In this document: piece by piece, positions 36,359-50,002 of the stretch
How the letters are laid out: each line of letters starts with the position of its first letter
How positions within the stretch are numbered: the stretch's first letter is position 1
NCBI GenBank assembly: GCA_002221725.1
Contig: NJFT01000033.1
Location: forward strand, 124,001-188,000
Direction of reading: 5' to 3'
Source: Scedosporium boydii
Taxonomy: Eukaryota > Ascomycota > Sordariomycetes > Microascales > Microascaceae
DNA: 64,000 bases
Notes under the pieces: generated by a model
The model's database searches: none
The model's input: only the letters and a program-made list of their open reading frames with translations
What the model was told of the DNA's origin: nothing
Made by a program: the position numbers and the translations under genes

Positions 36359-38909
36359 TCATCTCCAATACTCCGAAGCATGATAGTGCGTAGAACTATC
36401 CTTCACAATAACCTCAACCTTCCCCGTAAAAAAATAATGCGGCGCCCCAAGCCCAACCTGTTGTCCCGATACCCGCGCACTCTTCCTCTTCTCCCTCTCG
36501 TACGCCTCCCTCGTACTAAAACGATACCTCTTCAGCTCCGTAAGAACATCCTTCATCCCAGCCAAAACCTCCTGACGCGCGCCCTCGACCCTTTCGGGGA
36601 GGATCATGGCGTCCCACGCATCGAGGTATATCAGCGATCCGGCAGGTGCCCCCGCTTTTACGTGCGCGGGGGACGCGGCACCGACGACCTGGCGATAACC
36701 GCCGCGGACGAGTTGCTGGTAGGCGTTCGTCGCGGGGTTGGAGCTCGGCATGCCGCTTCCTACCCAGACCCTGGCCTCGAAGGTGGTGCCTCTCCACTGG
36801 AGCGTATGCGAAACATACTCTTCCCTGGAGCGCGTGAAGTCTGCCAACGCCGAGCCAGGATACGGAGATGACCAGGGGCTCTGTTCGGCTCCATCCGAGC
36901 CAGGATATCCGCTGCTACGAGACGCCGAAGTTGTTGTGGAGAATGTGACGGCGTCAAGACTCAAATCCAGAATTCCATCCTCATCCAAGTCCGCCGACGT
37001 AGCGAACCGACCAGGATCATCCATAGGATCAGCCTCAAACTCGAGACGAACATTCCGCAATCCCCTCAGCATCATCGGAGCCCTGCGCGATGAAGATATG
37101 GTAGCATCCGCGATCGCGCGCTCTTGAATCGACGCCGCCTTGAGAAAGCCGATAATCTTCCCAATCAGCGGGCCCGACGAGCGGCGAGGAATCCTCGTCA
37201 AGGTAAGGGATGTGACGCGAGGGTTGGTATCAGGAACGAAAGCTAGCGGGTACGCCATCTCGCACCTCTGCCGGATGCTCGTTTCAGCGAGCCAGAGGCG
37301 ACGCAGGGAGGACATCCCCTCAGCCTCCATGGTGGGGATCTGTGTCACCACCGAATGGTGCACTCTGAGCTCGCGCAGGTTCGAAGATAGGACCGGCCGC
37401 CAGATGTGCGGTGACCCCAGCAGGCCGTACAGCCTGGTAGACTTCGGCCATGGGCTGTGCCGTGGTATATTGATGTTGAGTCGAGCGGATTCGCAGTCGA
37501 GAAGTTCTAGCTGTCCAGATGACTCCCGCACAAGCCTTTCCACGCCCAGAGCTGTGACCTTCGTATTACAGAGGTGGAGGTGGCTGAGCACAATAGGACT
37601 CATGCGGGCAGCGGAAAGGGTCGCACAGGCAGCATCGACGGGCGCAGCGTCTCCAAGTAGAGCTTGTTTCAGGAACTCTATTGAATCATTCTTAATCGAG
37701 GTGCGGCCGTTGGCTCGAACGGAGCTAGGCCGATGATTTCCGTCGTGAAACTCGCCAGGTGGGTAGGTCGGAGGGTCAGCCAGGTACCGGTTGGCGTGGG
37801 AAAAGGTATCACTAAAGCCAGATTCCTTGATATGGTAAAATGGTCCATACGCATCGCTGCCCTCGCAACGCGGCCAGTCAAGCATTCCCTCTGCCGCGAA
37901 ATGGCCATCCGTCCGCAGGGAAGAGCTGCTCGCGGTCATGAACTGATTCAGAGCTAGTAGAACAGCATCCGAAAGAGGGTTATCGCTCAAATCGAGACTC
38001 CAAAGTCTTCCTGCAAATGCCTTTACGAGGTTAGAGGCATCTGCAGCCACCAACTCCCGTCTCCTTGCTTTCAGGACGCGGAGGCGAGGAAAGCGGTCAG
38101 CTGCCTTGATGAGGGGACGCACTGATCCCGGAAGTCCAGAAACATCAAGATACCTGACGGGGAGTGGCCACTGGGTCTCAAAAGCTTTCGACTCGAGATA
38201 GGATTCACATCTAGTAAGGCTAAGTAATACGGGCCCCTGGTTGCTCGCAGGATATAAGCCACCTTTGAAGACACGTGTTGTGTCTATCTCCGTGTTGCCC
38301 TCAAAGATGATGCACGCTAGGTTTGGAAATAAACTGGGGAGTGTGCTGAGGCTTGCTGAGATGGGGTTTTTGGAACGAAAATGGTAAGCGGCCTTTGCAA
38401 AGTGACTGAAGTCAAGGGATAGAACGTATCGACGAGTAGATAGTCTCGCTCTAGGGGCCCGTGTAAACATGAACGAGATATACCAGGCGAAATCTGGGGC
38501 ACATGTCACATATCAGCAGCCGTTGTACTCGGCACATCCCAATCATCTGCGGAATGTAATTTTGTGCAAAAAGGAACAAGTTAAATGAATGGGGTTATCT
38601 TGGCAGGGGTGAACAGAATAGTAGCATGAAATGTATGGGGAAAGCGGTATCGTAGTACGAACCATTACCTGGATCTAGGCCCAAAATCCTCACCGTAACC
38701 AGAGGATCTTTCCACAGCCTAGGACAAAAAACGTCGTAGAAACGACGGCTAACCAGGCACAGGCTCGGATAGTCACCCACCGAGACATAAGGCGCTACCA
38801 GCTCTAACCACCAACCCTGGCCTCCATTGGTTATGGCCTGCTCGTAGGAAGGCGGACCTAGACCAGCATCTGAGGCGGCCTCTGCCATGGCCGGCCGAAA
38901 ATAGGACAT
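36359..38909 (-). CDS. F-box-like leucine-rich-repeat protein
   Basis: A 791-residue protein in two exons: 38669-38909 and 36359-38493. The intron ends CCCCAG and joins RILGLDP to DFAWYISFMF in phase. The N-terminal exon contains an F-box-like segment (LVAPYVSVGDYPSLCLVSRRF then LWKDPLVTV), which in other proteins binds Skp1. The body shows irregular Leu-rich repeats (LPSLFPNLACIIFEG, PVRYLDVSGLPGSVRPL, LWSLDLSDNPLSDAVLLALN, LSHLHLCNTKVTALGVERL, LRELRVHHSVVTQI, SLRRLWLAETSI). Such proteins are usually substrate adaptors of SCF ubiquitin ligases; the target is unknown. The start could be ATG 38909 or the downstream ATG at 38888, which also precedes the F-box. No frame damage is seen. Confidence 0.82.
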
Positions 38910-41626
38910 TCACCGCGTTACGCCCCAATACCTCTTGGGCGGGGATGGGGCGTCCTGATTTGGTAAGGTCCTACTGCGCCGAGATGTTTGCTTCCAACCA
39001 ACACCAGAACAACGTGGTTCTAGTGTGTCGTCCTTGTGAGGCACAGCAAAGCGACAGAAGGGGGGAAAGAGGGGAAAGAGTCAAAAAAAGAGAGCCGTAG
39101 CCGCAAAAATTCTGTGCTAGATCTAGCCTAGACTCGTGGTTGAAGGGAGGAAGAGAATGCTAGATCGCTATCCAAAGTGTGGCAGAAGCAGCATAACACA
39201 TTGTTTGCCATGTGCATTATGCAACAACTAATGCACCATGGGCGATGGCTTTTGATCCTAGACTGGCCCCGAGATAGAGACGGATGGCAGATAGCTGTTC
39301 AACTTCGATCACTTCGAGATTCGAGATGCTCTTGGATTGGATCTCGTTCGGCGGCCTCGATGGAGTTGAGTTGTGGAGTCACGAGAGCGTCATCCTGCCT
39401 CGCGAGGCTGTGAGCGAAATTGGGGAAGTCCTTGTACAGTTGTACTTTACGACAGCAGATGGCGTCAAGTGCGCTTACACATCAATCCTGCCAGGCCTTG
39501 GCATCACCTCAAGCATCGGAATCCAAGACAAAGGTCGGAAATCCGGCAGCCTTAGGCTTTACTACACCCACGCATAGAATCAATTATCGCGTCGTTTTCT
39601 TCTTCATTTTATTATTTTATTATTTTTCTTATTTATTTGATTTTTGTTATCGTTATTTGCTATTATTTTAATCTCGCTCGTCCTAGGCAGGCAGTTTAAG
39701 TTCCGCCTGGTTGTACACTCTTCTCACGGACCCGAGCCCCCCCACTCGGCACTCAGAGTCCGACCGACCGGGGTCCAGGCCAGGCCCACTCCAGACCACC
39801 TCCACGACCTCCACCCAAGCAAACATCCGCTTGCGCCTTCACACCGTCCACAATGTCCACCATCCGCCTCTGCCTCCTGTTTGCCTGGAAATCTTGTACC
39901 TTCCAGTTTGTCCTTTCCCCGACCGCCAATCCTTGTGCGCTTGCCAATATTTCCCAGCCTAACCACATTAGACTATTCTTTATTTTCTTTATTTTCTTAT
40001 TATTTTTTTCCTTTCTCTTTTCGTCTTTTCATTTTTATTTTTAATCCCCCCACCCTCGACATCTTTACGAGCTGCACCGTTGCACAATATACTTATCATG
40101 AATTTGAGTCGGGGACAACATCCATTTTTGGCCATTCCGGAGGACTTACATCTATTGTTATGTTCCACAACTTCAATATTGTCCTCCCACTTTATTGTAC
40201 CCAGACCGCTCCACAGCCACATAAGCACACCGTCTTTGTGTCCTCGCATGCCAACGCAGATGCAGAAGAGAAACTACTGGTGCAAACAAGTAGGGTAGAA
40301 AGAGAGAGAAAAGAAAAAAAAGAAGAAGAAAATTTTGCCGTCACATCATCCTCATGTCAACAAGAGCGGCATTCCCTCATTGCTATTCCTTCCCTCTCCC
40401 CGTCTCACTAATAACTCGTGAGATTCGATGGCGGAAAAGCACGTCCGCATAACCGCCCGGGCCGCCTACACGCCGCTTCAAGAGTCACGGGGAGACCAGG
40501 ATAACTGTAAAATTATTGCCGTGGTCACATATCATTCCCGGTGACATGAGGGACGTTGCAATATCACCTTTTCCGGGTTTTTATCATATCCGCGCTTTAC
40601 CTAGACGATCACCATCCAATAAATGCTACAAAATCATTCCAACCCTCCCATCTTCTAATAAAAAAACAGCTACTGGAAAGCACAGGCGACCCCCCCAAGC
40701 CACCCTGCAAGCTGTAGGTTGCGTGCGCTGTGAATGCTGGCCTGGCTTGATGGCTTAATGCCACGCCTCACCTCTTCCTCGTCGTTCTTGGCTGTGTCCC
40801 CCCAACCTCCCCAGAGAGACCTGTCAAGCTTGCACATGCTCACCACCCGACCCATCATATTCCCTTTCGAGTAATACTGCGTAGGATTGATAGGCACCCG
40901 CCATCAACTCAAGCTTTCCCACAAAGTCCCTTATCCTTGGCTGCCGCAAGCCGTTGACCAGGTCACCCTAGCTTTGAGCCTCATTGACACTCCAATGACC
41001 CCCGCTCTGTGACCGCGCTTACATGGCGACCCATGCAGCCTTGTCGGTAGTGTACTTGTCGTCCTCTCCAAGGTAAAGTGTCTTCGAAGCAGGCAGTAAG
41101 TGTACAAGGGTCGGCGATGATGATAATTTTTCATATTGGATATTAAGGTGTAAGTTAAGTTGTAGTTGTAGGCTAAACCAGAAAAATGCAAAATTACATT
41201 CCGGGTTTCCAATGCCGCCTTTTTGAGGCTACCCTTTTTCCCTTTTTTTTGTCAATTTTGTTTCTTTTTCTCATTTTTTTCTTTTTTTTTTTTCTCGTTT
41301 TCAGTTTGATTCTGTAAAGAATAAATCCTCCAGCAGCAAATAGAAAAAACGAAGAGCGTTGGTGAAGCAAACACCACCCACATCCAATAAGTATAACACA
41401 CATTTAAAACTCCAATCCATTGTAATAAAAATTAAGACGGGGCCATCATCCATCAAGACATGAATCTGAACATAGCAGACAAATAAAACCAAAAGAAGAT
41501 GGGAAAAGGGCGGCAAAAGAAATCCACCCCCAGCCATACCGCATTCATATCGCGTAGGATTAAGCAAACCAAAAAAGGGCATTATTTAGGTGTCGTGAGA
41601 AGAAATCAAGTCTGTCGATCGCCTTC
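38910..41626. other. Intergenic, no firm gene
   Basis: Left part: promoter of the F-box gene. Right part: T-rich 3' flank of the C2H2 gene. One short frame (39284-39577) is listed separately as a weak candidate. The plus-strand frame at 39644-40411 is low-complexity and is not supported. Confidence 0.4.
39284..39577 (+). CDS. Weak candidate: 97-codon hypothetical protein
   Basis: Frame from ATG 39284 to a TAG at 39575. The middle has a natural residue mix (LWSHESVILPREAVSEIGEV, LVQLYFTTADGVKCAYTS) and is free of low complexity, unlike other open frames nearby. No family is recognised, no promoter element is evident, and it may be a chance frame or a fragment of an older gene. Confidence 0.2.
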   Translation: MADSCSTSITSRFEMLLDWISFGGLDGVELWSHESVILPREAVSEIGEVLVQLYFTTADGVKCAYTSILPGLGITSSIGIQDKGRKSGSLRLYYTHA

Positions 41627-42839
41627 TCATAGCTTTGCCTTTAGAGCTTTCTTACTTGGCTTCCGGGGCTTCGTTGCGGCGACGAGCTTTCTGTAGTAGG
41701 CCGCCGCCTCGGGAACGTATTCCACCCGGCCATGGTTCCGCGGCTGGGCGTGGATGCCGATATGGTGCTTGAAGTTGTCGTGTCTGTTGAATGGCTTTTC
41801 GCTCTTTTCCTTGCAGAAGGGGCATTCAATCCTCACTCCTTGATGAGTCCTGTATATGAGGAAAATCATTAGCATACGAGTTATTCTGGAATCAAATTGG
41901 AGGAAGGCAGTATCAGAAGACTTACGTTGACTCGTGCCTCTTGAGGTGTTCCTTTCGGTTGAATGCCTTGTGGCAACCTGGGAACTCGCACCTGTTGCCG
42001 CCAGAGCTGATTCTCCTGATTTCAATGGGCCCAAGCGAAGACTCTCCATTATTCCCACTACCCGAAGCCTGCCTGGCCCTTCGGACCGCAGACCGCTGGG
42101 CGGCGCGCCTAACCACATAGGCCCTCCTGCGTCTGGGAGTAATAGTGTCATCACTTTCCATCTCGGGGGACGATATGGTGTCGACCGGGGACACCAGAGA
42201 TTGTGGGGCCCCAGTCTCCGAGTCAGACCGGCCGAGGGAGAGAACTTGTGTCCTGCGGATGAGAGAACTGTCGATGATGGGGTAGGGTGCCATTTCGCCC
42301 ATTTCCGACATGCGGACTGTCGAGCTGGTCAATTGGGACGTGTCGAACGAGTGAGATCGAAGCTCAGTAGTATCGATGAGTGTCCCTCCATAGGAATGGG
42401 CTTGAAACGTTTGATTCATGGGCGACTCCAGGAAGGTGCTGTAATCGAATCCGCCAAAGGCGTCGGACTCGGACAAGTTCCTTCTGGCTCGAATTGGCGG
42501 GTAGCCCTCGGACGAGGAACCCTCCATGTAGGTCGCGCGGCCCATCTGATGTTCGAATGCGTGGCCCATGTAAGCGGCGCCGTGGGCTGTTGGCGGAGAC
42601 GAGAAATCAAATTGCATGGTGTTGCTGTATGCCGTGCTGAATTCGACCGGCCTCTGAGGCGTTGAGCGGCCAGACGGCGGGCTCAAGGAGTCGTACATGG
42701 ATGAAGATGATGAGAAGTTGCTTCCCATGGAAGAAGGCCCGGAGACAGAGAGACTGAGGCCTTCCTCGAGGTCTGTCTCGGTGTTGTCCATCTCTAGCAG
42801 AGAGTGCATGGGGAGGGGAGATAGCGTTAGAGGGTTCAT
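41627..42839 (-). CDS. C2H2 zinc-finger transcription factor (two fingers)
   Basis: A 378-residue regulator in two exons, 41926-42839 and 41627-41849. The GTAAGT intron (41850-41925) lies inside the last residues of the first finger. The N-terminal two thirds are Ser/Thr/Pro-rich and acidic, with a likely activation region (ETDLEEGLSLSVSGPSS). A basic patch follows (RRRRAYVVRRAAQRSAVRRA). Finger 1 is CEFPGCHKAFNRKEHLKRH with C-X4-C spacing; finger 2 is CPFCKEKSEKPFNRHDNFKHH with C-X2-C and a longer than usual loop. The tail VEYVPEAAAYYRKL and Lys-rich end resemble fungal regulators with paired C-terminal fingers, loosely like those of conidiation regulators; that link is only suggestive. Its upstream region is unusually long and gene-free, a pattern common for developmental regulators. 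Confidence 0.87.
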
Positions 42840-42931
42840 TGTTGCGAAGAATGATGTGTGGAGAAGAGGTGTAAGACTGGGTGATCTCGTTCGAGTAGGC
42901 AGTACTGATGAAGGTGGAGCAGAAAGTATGC

Positions 42932-42945
42932 ATATATATATATAT
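42932..42945. repeat. (AT)7 microsatellite
   Basis: Alternating AT run about 90 bases upstream of the C2H2 start codon, probably within its promoter or leader. Confidence 0.85.
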
Positions 42946-45900
42946 CACACCTTGGCAACGACGGCTGTCGTCCAGAAGTAGTCCTAGTTCTAGAAGACAA
43001 CTAAGCCTCGAAGGAAGGTTGAACTCGCCGACATCTGCCCGCAGGGGGTGTCCGTTATGGTTAAAATAGGAGAAAGATAGTTTCGGGGTGATCGTATTGA
43101 GGACGGTTAAGGTGTGTGGGGGCGGAAAGCTTGGAATGTAAGGTGAGTGATTCTTGGCCGGCGCGCTCAGCGAAGGTGTAACAAGTTGATGTTGGACTTT
43201 GAAGTCTCTCCCCTCCCGTCTCCAGTTCTCAATGAGCAGGCTGTATATTGGGGTGGCGGGCGGGGGGAAAACGAGGTGATAATAAAGATCATGAATTAAG
43301 TGCAGGACTAGACGCATACGAAAGCCTTGTCGGTGAACATGTCGTGATATATATAACATACATACAAACCACAGAACTCAAATGCGGCAGAAGGCACCAG
43401 GAAGAGAAGCAATCATTACCCACAGACGAGGTTTTACACAAAGCTACGGCTACATCATAGTTGCAAGCTAGCCGGAAGGCCTTCTGCCACCAACACACGC
43501 AAGTGGTGAGTGGTGCGCAGGAACAATGACCAGGGGGTCGTGCTTGCATACTCGATGCACCTGCAGTTCGCTCACCCCTCCTCTTCCTAGTTAGCCACGG
43601 GTGCTGTTCCTAATCCGACCAAACTTTTAAACCCAGTTGTGAGTGCAACTATGTCGGTACCTGGTCGGTCGATCCCCATACTGAAGACTATCAATATCCC
43701 CACAGGGTAGCAGATAGAAGGATGAACAGGAAATAGTGAGAAAATAGGGTAGGGCCTATTTTGCGTGTTGTGTATAGAAAGTGTCCATAAGAGATACCAC
43801 ACCGCGAGGCCATTAGGATAAGAACGCAACAGACGCACAACAGAGACGGCCCTGCGCAATGTATGCATGGTGATTGGATTCGATAGCAGATGCACTCAAG
43901 TAGAAAACAGAGACGGAAGCAGGCTACAAAGAAAAGCGAACAGGGTTTGCCATCAAGCAAAGAGGGGGGTGTAGGGCAGATTGGTGTAAGTCCAGGAATC
44001 TTGTCAGCGACCGACCGAGCCGCTTGGCAGCCTGAGAGCGCGAGAGTGTGTGTGTGTGAGAAAGAGAGAGAGCAACAGCAAGAGAGAAAGCATGAGTGTG
44101 AGTGGGTCCTAATGCAGGACGTGCAAAGTAAAATCCTCTACATGGCTGAAACAACATTGACTTACATCGTAGCGGTGATCGGGGGGAGACAGGAAAGAAG
44201 AGAGTACATCGAGGGCATGGCCTTTGCCGCATAGAGCTGTTGTGGCGCCAACGAGCCCGTCTCCGCACAGCAGATGATATCTTCGAGTCTAGAGAGACCA
44301 CAACATCTTGTGGAGTGAACGGAGAAATGCATGTCGAGGCTGCACGTCAATGCCTTCCTTACTTCCTCTATTCTAGTCCTTCTTACTGAACAAGCCTCGA
44401 TTCTCCCAGAGATCACCGAAGTCTCGCCGCCCACGGACAAGAAAGAAGGACAAAAGGACAACTCGGATGAAGTGAGGCGTCGATTATAATGCAGGAAAAG
44501 ACGAGCTCCGGTCCCGATGCCAGTGTACATCCGTGCCGGTAGCCGCGGAAGTCATCAGAAAATATTAGTTGGATACCCACGAGGGCGTTTGGTCAGTTCC
44601 AGCCAGAGAATGCGTAATCAGGGAACATCTGACGGTGAAAGCACCGCTGCTGTCTGGTGATTGACGAAAAGAGTATTGAGTTGCGTCCGTTCCAGTGTCA
44701 CTCGGTCCTCACGATCCAGAGAGTCGAGAGCACGTTCTCACAATCAGATATGGTTTGAGTGGGGGATGCGGGGAACATGAAGGTCTTCGTGACATTAGAG
44801 TCTGCATCAGCGAAGGAAGGTACGAAATACCTCAGTGCCAGGGGACTCATTGGCCTGGTCCCCAGCGCCCCGATTGGGAAGTGTCGACTGTTCCAGCGGG
44901 CTGATGACGGAAGGAACATTAAACGTGTTGGTTCGTTCCGGGGTGGATTGGCACCCCCGCCGGCATGGCGCCTGCCTTTTAGACTTGGCAAAGTAGCAGA
45001 AAAGGAAGGAACATTGAACAAATCGTCATGCGAATAATATCAACAACTTTGGCACATCATGACTTCTACGAAGTATTAGATTAAGTGGGAAAAATGGTCC
45101 GACGTTTTTTTGGAACTTGATACTGTGGTGTTATCTAGCCTCGACCGAAACCTTATTCTCGATAGCGTTAATGTTTTTTGCACGCGAGCCTTCCAACCTG
45201 GGAAGAGTGAATGACAACATGGAAAAGGGCCTTGGCGTCCTTGGGGGACCAACATCAAAACAATTGGATCATTCATACTTGGTGCCTCTTTTAAGTTATT
45301 ATTCCGTACATGTCCCTCCTCTTCTCTCTCTCTGCCTCACGACCTGCGTGTGGCGCTCCTCTCGAACCAACCATCGTCATTTTTGTCAATTTTTTCCCCG
45401 CCAAGTAGGTGTAAGTAGATCAAGATTGAGGCAGTGTTGTTTGTTGCTCTTGAACCCTTTTGGGGTAGATGTGCAATCCAACGAGGGGTCAAGGTGGTCC
45501 TCATGTCCCAGGATGATGCAAGTGTTGTTGGCGGCGAATACTCGCTGACTCGTACCTTGGGCTGGCTGGCTAACCAACATCATCCTAATGAATCGCCTTG
45601 GCTGATGCTTGCTCCCGCCCCGCAACCTTGTATATTGATGTGATGCTGGTGACCGGGGCCACGATATGGGCCGCTTGGAGCTTTGGAATTGGACAGTCTG
45701 CCCCATCTTGCGCCAATCGAAGGCAGAAGACACCTCTCGAGGCACCACCACTTCCAGAATGGACTGCGGTAGGTACAAGTAGAGCAAGGATTATGTTTGC
45801 TTGATTCATTGGTGTCCGTGCGCGATCTTATTGTGCGACTCGCTGGTGCAACCTTAATACACCGGACGCAGTATCACGCTCTCAAAGTACGAAGCACCTA

Positions 45901-48900
45901 ACTGGGCATTTTCGTACATTTCGTGCAAGTTCGGGGAGAGCTTGACGAGTGAATGAAGCCCATGGTGATATCGATCATCACTTCTAATTTAATCTACTCG
46001 TGTTACTTCGTACTGCAACTGGAGGCCAAGCCTCAAATCTTCAAAATCCCTTGAAACAACACGGTGTCTTCGCCCTTTCGGGGCGCTACTGGATTCGAGA
46101 CCCTGCGCCTGTCAAGGCAGTTACCCGTATCCCAATCCTAAGGGTAATCCTAGTCCGAGTCCTAGTCCTAGGTAGCCGCCCGGGTCCCAATCCTAGTCTC
46201 CCATGATGTCGGGAGAGTGTCGAAGGGATAACTGGGAAGTACTTCTAGCGATGTACTAACATACAAAGTAAGCCACTCTTCACATTTCCGGAAATCTGCA
46301 ATGTCACATTTAGGGTCTGGGCTTGCACAAATGGCCGAAGAAGTCGGCGTTGGTCACCTCACTCTCTTTCAGTGGAGTCCCACCTCGAGGCGGTGACAGA
46401 TATGCCGGCTGTCGAATGGGAAAATATTGATGTTCAATGTTGTATTAGGCGGTATCCAAAAAGGCAGCAAGCAGAAACAGAAACGCCAACGTTGGATGCG
46501 GGCTGCTGGCTGGCTGGCAGGTATGTTCGATGTGCATATCGGCTTCTAGATACACCCTTGTTAGGAATTGATCAAGCCCATCTCAATTTTCTTTTCCAGG
46601 AACTCAGTGCTACTTCATAACTCGTAAATTCTCGGCACGTACGACAGGTACCCTGGGCAATGCTCCAGGTACAAAAGCACTACCTCAGCACAAAGATGAT
46701 GATAGGTGGTATGTGGGTTCCTGTCTTGAATATCTGCCCGGTGTACAGAGGTACCTGTGTACTGGTATTGATTTATACAGATAGATACACTTATACTTTC
46801 TCTATGTCCCCACCAACTTCAAGCCGCATGCTCATATGGAACTTTGCTGACCACAACCATGTGCAATGGATTGCTGCCATTGCCACGAGAAAGAACGCAG
46901 AGCCTATTGACGCTCCTCACACTAGCCGGCCATATCATGGAGTGCCGAAGTTCTACTCAGGATACCAACATGGTTTGATCGGTTTGTTCTATCAGTTGGC
47001 CTTGCATCAGGCCACGACGCTCTGTGCTTAGGCTGCAGAAGCCATGGTGTGAGAGTTCATCCGAGTTCCTCGACGCCATCTGGAGAACTTACCTCGAGGT
47101 CAACCTCCCCAGATACTTACCAAGAGAGTATGCGTAGAGGCTATGGGAGGAGAGCAGTTTGACCCCCCTGCTTTGTCGGAGAGCTGAGCCACCGCCAACA
47201 TATCCAATTTTAACCTCAACCACACAGCAGCATCACAGTCTCCATCCGTTCCTGGACGACAAAACGAGGGTTTCACAATCTGGCCCAGCCTCACCGTGAT
47301 GACTGCTTCCCAATATCTTCTGCCGAAGCAACCTTGTGTGTAACACACAGAATATCCACAATCCGGTTCAAGGTGTGATCCTTCGTCCCATCCTCACAGA
47401 GTCTCATTGCCATTCTAATCTAACCGGGTAACGAGATGTATCTAGCAGGCTGGCCGAGGGCACATCTAGCTAGAGATCGCGAACCGTACCTGCTTTCGAG
47501 AGGGGCCGCCAAGTCTGTCACATGGCCCTTTGAAATGGGAGATGGAGGTGGGACTAGTGTATGTGCGACATGCCAAACAGGTCCCCCCTCTAGGCTCTTG
47601 TATTCATTCCGTCTTGTTATTCATTCCGCAGATTTTTTTTTTCGAACGTCTAGTACCTTGATAATATGTCCTCGTTTTCTGCCCTATAACAGATAAGATG
47701 TCCTCGTTTTCTTACCTATAGGTTTGGCTGGCTGTTTCATCAACGTTACCCAGCAGCGCTAGTGGCATGATACTAGTCACTTACGAGCTGCGTCTCGCTG
47801 CAGGGACGAGAGGAGGGTTCGAGTCTAGAGAGCTCGGAAAAGGGAACAGGTAAGAAAAAACGGCAAAAAGATCTTCGAATCTGGGCGGGAAAAAAGCAGA
47901 AAAGTTCCCTACGATCTCATCCCCTTTAGATCCCCCAAACTCAAAATGAACGTGGATGGACAGCAAAGGTCCCCTAGGTCCTGAAGATCACAAACCAAAA
48001 AACCCCATCCTCCGCGGCAGAAGGAAGAGGCTTGCCACACCCAGTTGGCATGCATCCAGGAATCCTAGTAGCTGTCACCGGCATATTTGACCGCCTTGAC
48101 GGGCGGGTTGATGCAGCTAACTACTGCAAGGTTGTTTGTACCAGTTTGGACATCCATCTCCCAAATACAATCAATTACATATTTGATTCATTTCGGTTCC
48201 GGGCCGTCGGTATTCGGCCTCATTCCCAATGCATCATACCCTCTTCTTCCCATCTTCCCCTCCCATATTTCCTCTTTCACTCATGTTCAGGTTGTGTCCC
48301 CCCAGTTCATTTTTCACGTAACAATAGTGGTGAGCAAGGAGGGAAACAACAAGGTGGCAGGGCAGACCCCGGCCCCCTTCTCTTGCCTCTCTCTCTTTTT
48401 CCCTTCTTCTCTCTTTCTCTCTACCGCCCGTTTCCAGGGACTTATGCACATAATACGAGGCGCCTGTGGGCGGTAGTCTTTTGGAAAGAAAGACGAGGAA
48501 CACTCTGGGGCGGGGAATAAGATATGTGACATCAATGCCGATATACCCATTCCCACTCCAGCACGAGCATGAGCAAGCCGCGAGGGAGTAATCAGAAAAG
48601 ACCAAAGTAGAGCATGGAGCTGTCGATCTCCACAAAAGTAAGTGACGAGTCCAACCCACCACGAAAAGAATGATCGTCTAAGAGAGTAACGATCGTCGAC
48701 AAATGTCCCTCGCCTGCGCGTCTGCTGGTCCTTTTTTTCCCCCTCTCTTTCTCGAAACAGGGTAGTGTTGCATCAAACTTCCCTCGGGTAACCGTGGTCG
48801 TAGTGTTCCGTTCTAAGCGGTGGGCGTTTAGCCAGCTGCCGCGTGCTACATCCCATCGTGGACATCTATTACGACATCTTCCTAAAACCCACTATCATGA

Positions 48901-49907
48901 TGTCCGAGCCGCTGGGCCCGGTGGAGGTGATTCGACCTCGAGGGTCATAGGCTTCTTTAGCTTAAACGTAAAAAGTCGGAACAAATAGAACGACCGCAAG
49001 ACCCCTCTTGAACTCCACAAGTTTGGATAAGCTTAATTGTATGATTCACATACCAGCTAAGATCCAAGGGCATTCACATGTACTGTCGAGGCCCATGTGG
49101 AACATTAACTTTGAGCCATGCTATCATTTCTCCGTTTTGACACACAAAATCACGAACATACTCCAAATCTCCGCCGCCCAAAGCATCCATATGGACAACA
49201 TGGCATGGTAGCATCTGGTCGCTTGATTCAGCCCTACTTGTAGATACATGCCGAAGAGCAAGGAAAAGCAAACACAGCCTACTTCCTATTTTTATCTATC
49301 CCGTATCAAACCCCAAACCAGGGAAATCCTGAGAAGGAAAAGTCTTGCAGACGAGGGGGAGGCTTAGCTCTGCAGCTTACAACAGAATGAGAAACGCCTC
49401 TCTCCTCGTCGAGGAACCACCTTTCTTTGCGCCGTCCTTGGCAAGAAATTTCGAGTTGGTTCGTATCATCTTCGCCTGTATTTAAAAATAAAACCAAAAA
49501 AAAAAGGGAAAGGAAGCAAAAGGGGCGGTAAGCGTTACCCTTTTGACGTCTTGTTCTTTTTATTCTTTCTTTGATGTGCTTGGAAGTACCTCGACATCCA
49601 TTCGGAAGTACAATGTGGAGACGGCGCCGAACGAAAAAAGCAATGAGAAAAGACGCCGGAGCGGCGCGAGTCTGATCCCGCTCCGCGGACCCCGGACTTT
49701 TTCACTAGTTTAGTTTGATGGCGTCGAAGAACTGCGTCAGATGCTCATGGCAACATGACCACGTGTTGATAGCTTCATGTTCTTCTTGCGAATTCAATTG
49801 TATCTTTGTAGAATAGTAATTAAATCAATCATTCGATGCTATAACTGAGGTGACGGGAAAAAAATAGTAATAATAACAACAGAAAATAACATAAAGTTCG
49901 CCCGCGG

Positions 49908-50002
49908 GTCGCTCCCAGGGTCGAATCCCGGTTACTTCCCACGGGCCACGAAAATTTGCAATTTTCTAACCTTCTGAGCGCTCCAATTGACCACTTGGCC
50001 AT
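49908..50002 (-). other. tRNA-like sequence, probably a decayed tRNA
   Basis: On the minus strand a D-arm-like block (TGGCCAAGTGGTC) is followed by a perfect 5-bp stem GAAAA/TTTTC closing a 7-base loop TTGCAAA, which would place a GCA (Cys) anticodon. Further on, a T-arm-like hairpin is centred on ATTCGAC. However, spacing between D-arm and anticodon stem is too long, the T loop lacks its first T, and no acceptor stem pairs. I therefore do not call a functional tRNA. Confidence 0.3.

Noticed and set aside
39644..40411. 255-codon plus-strand frame
   Set aside because: Ser/Pro/Phe-rich translation of pyrimidine-rich DNA with no domain; typical chance frame.
46148..46198. CCTAGT-like repeated hexamers as possible telomere-like repeats
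   Set aside because: Units are irregular and do not match the TTAGGG telomere unit of filamentous fungi.
48794..49271. Frames on both strands with some protein-like words
   Set aside because: Short, interrupted by stops, opposing strands equally plausible, no family recognised.
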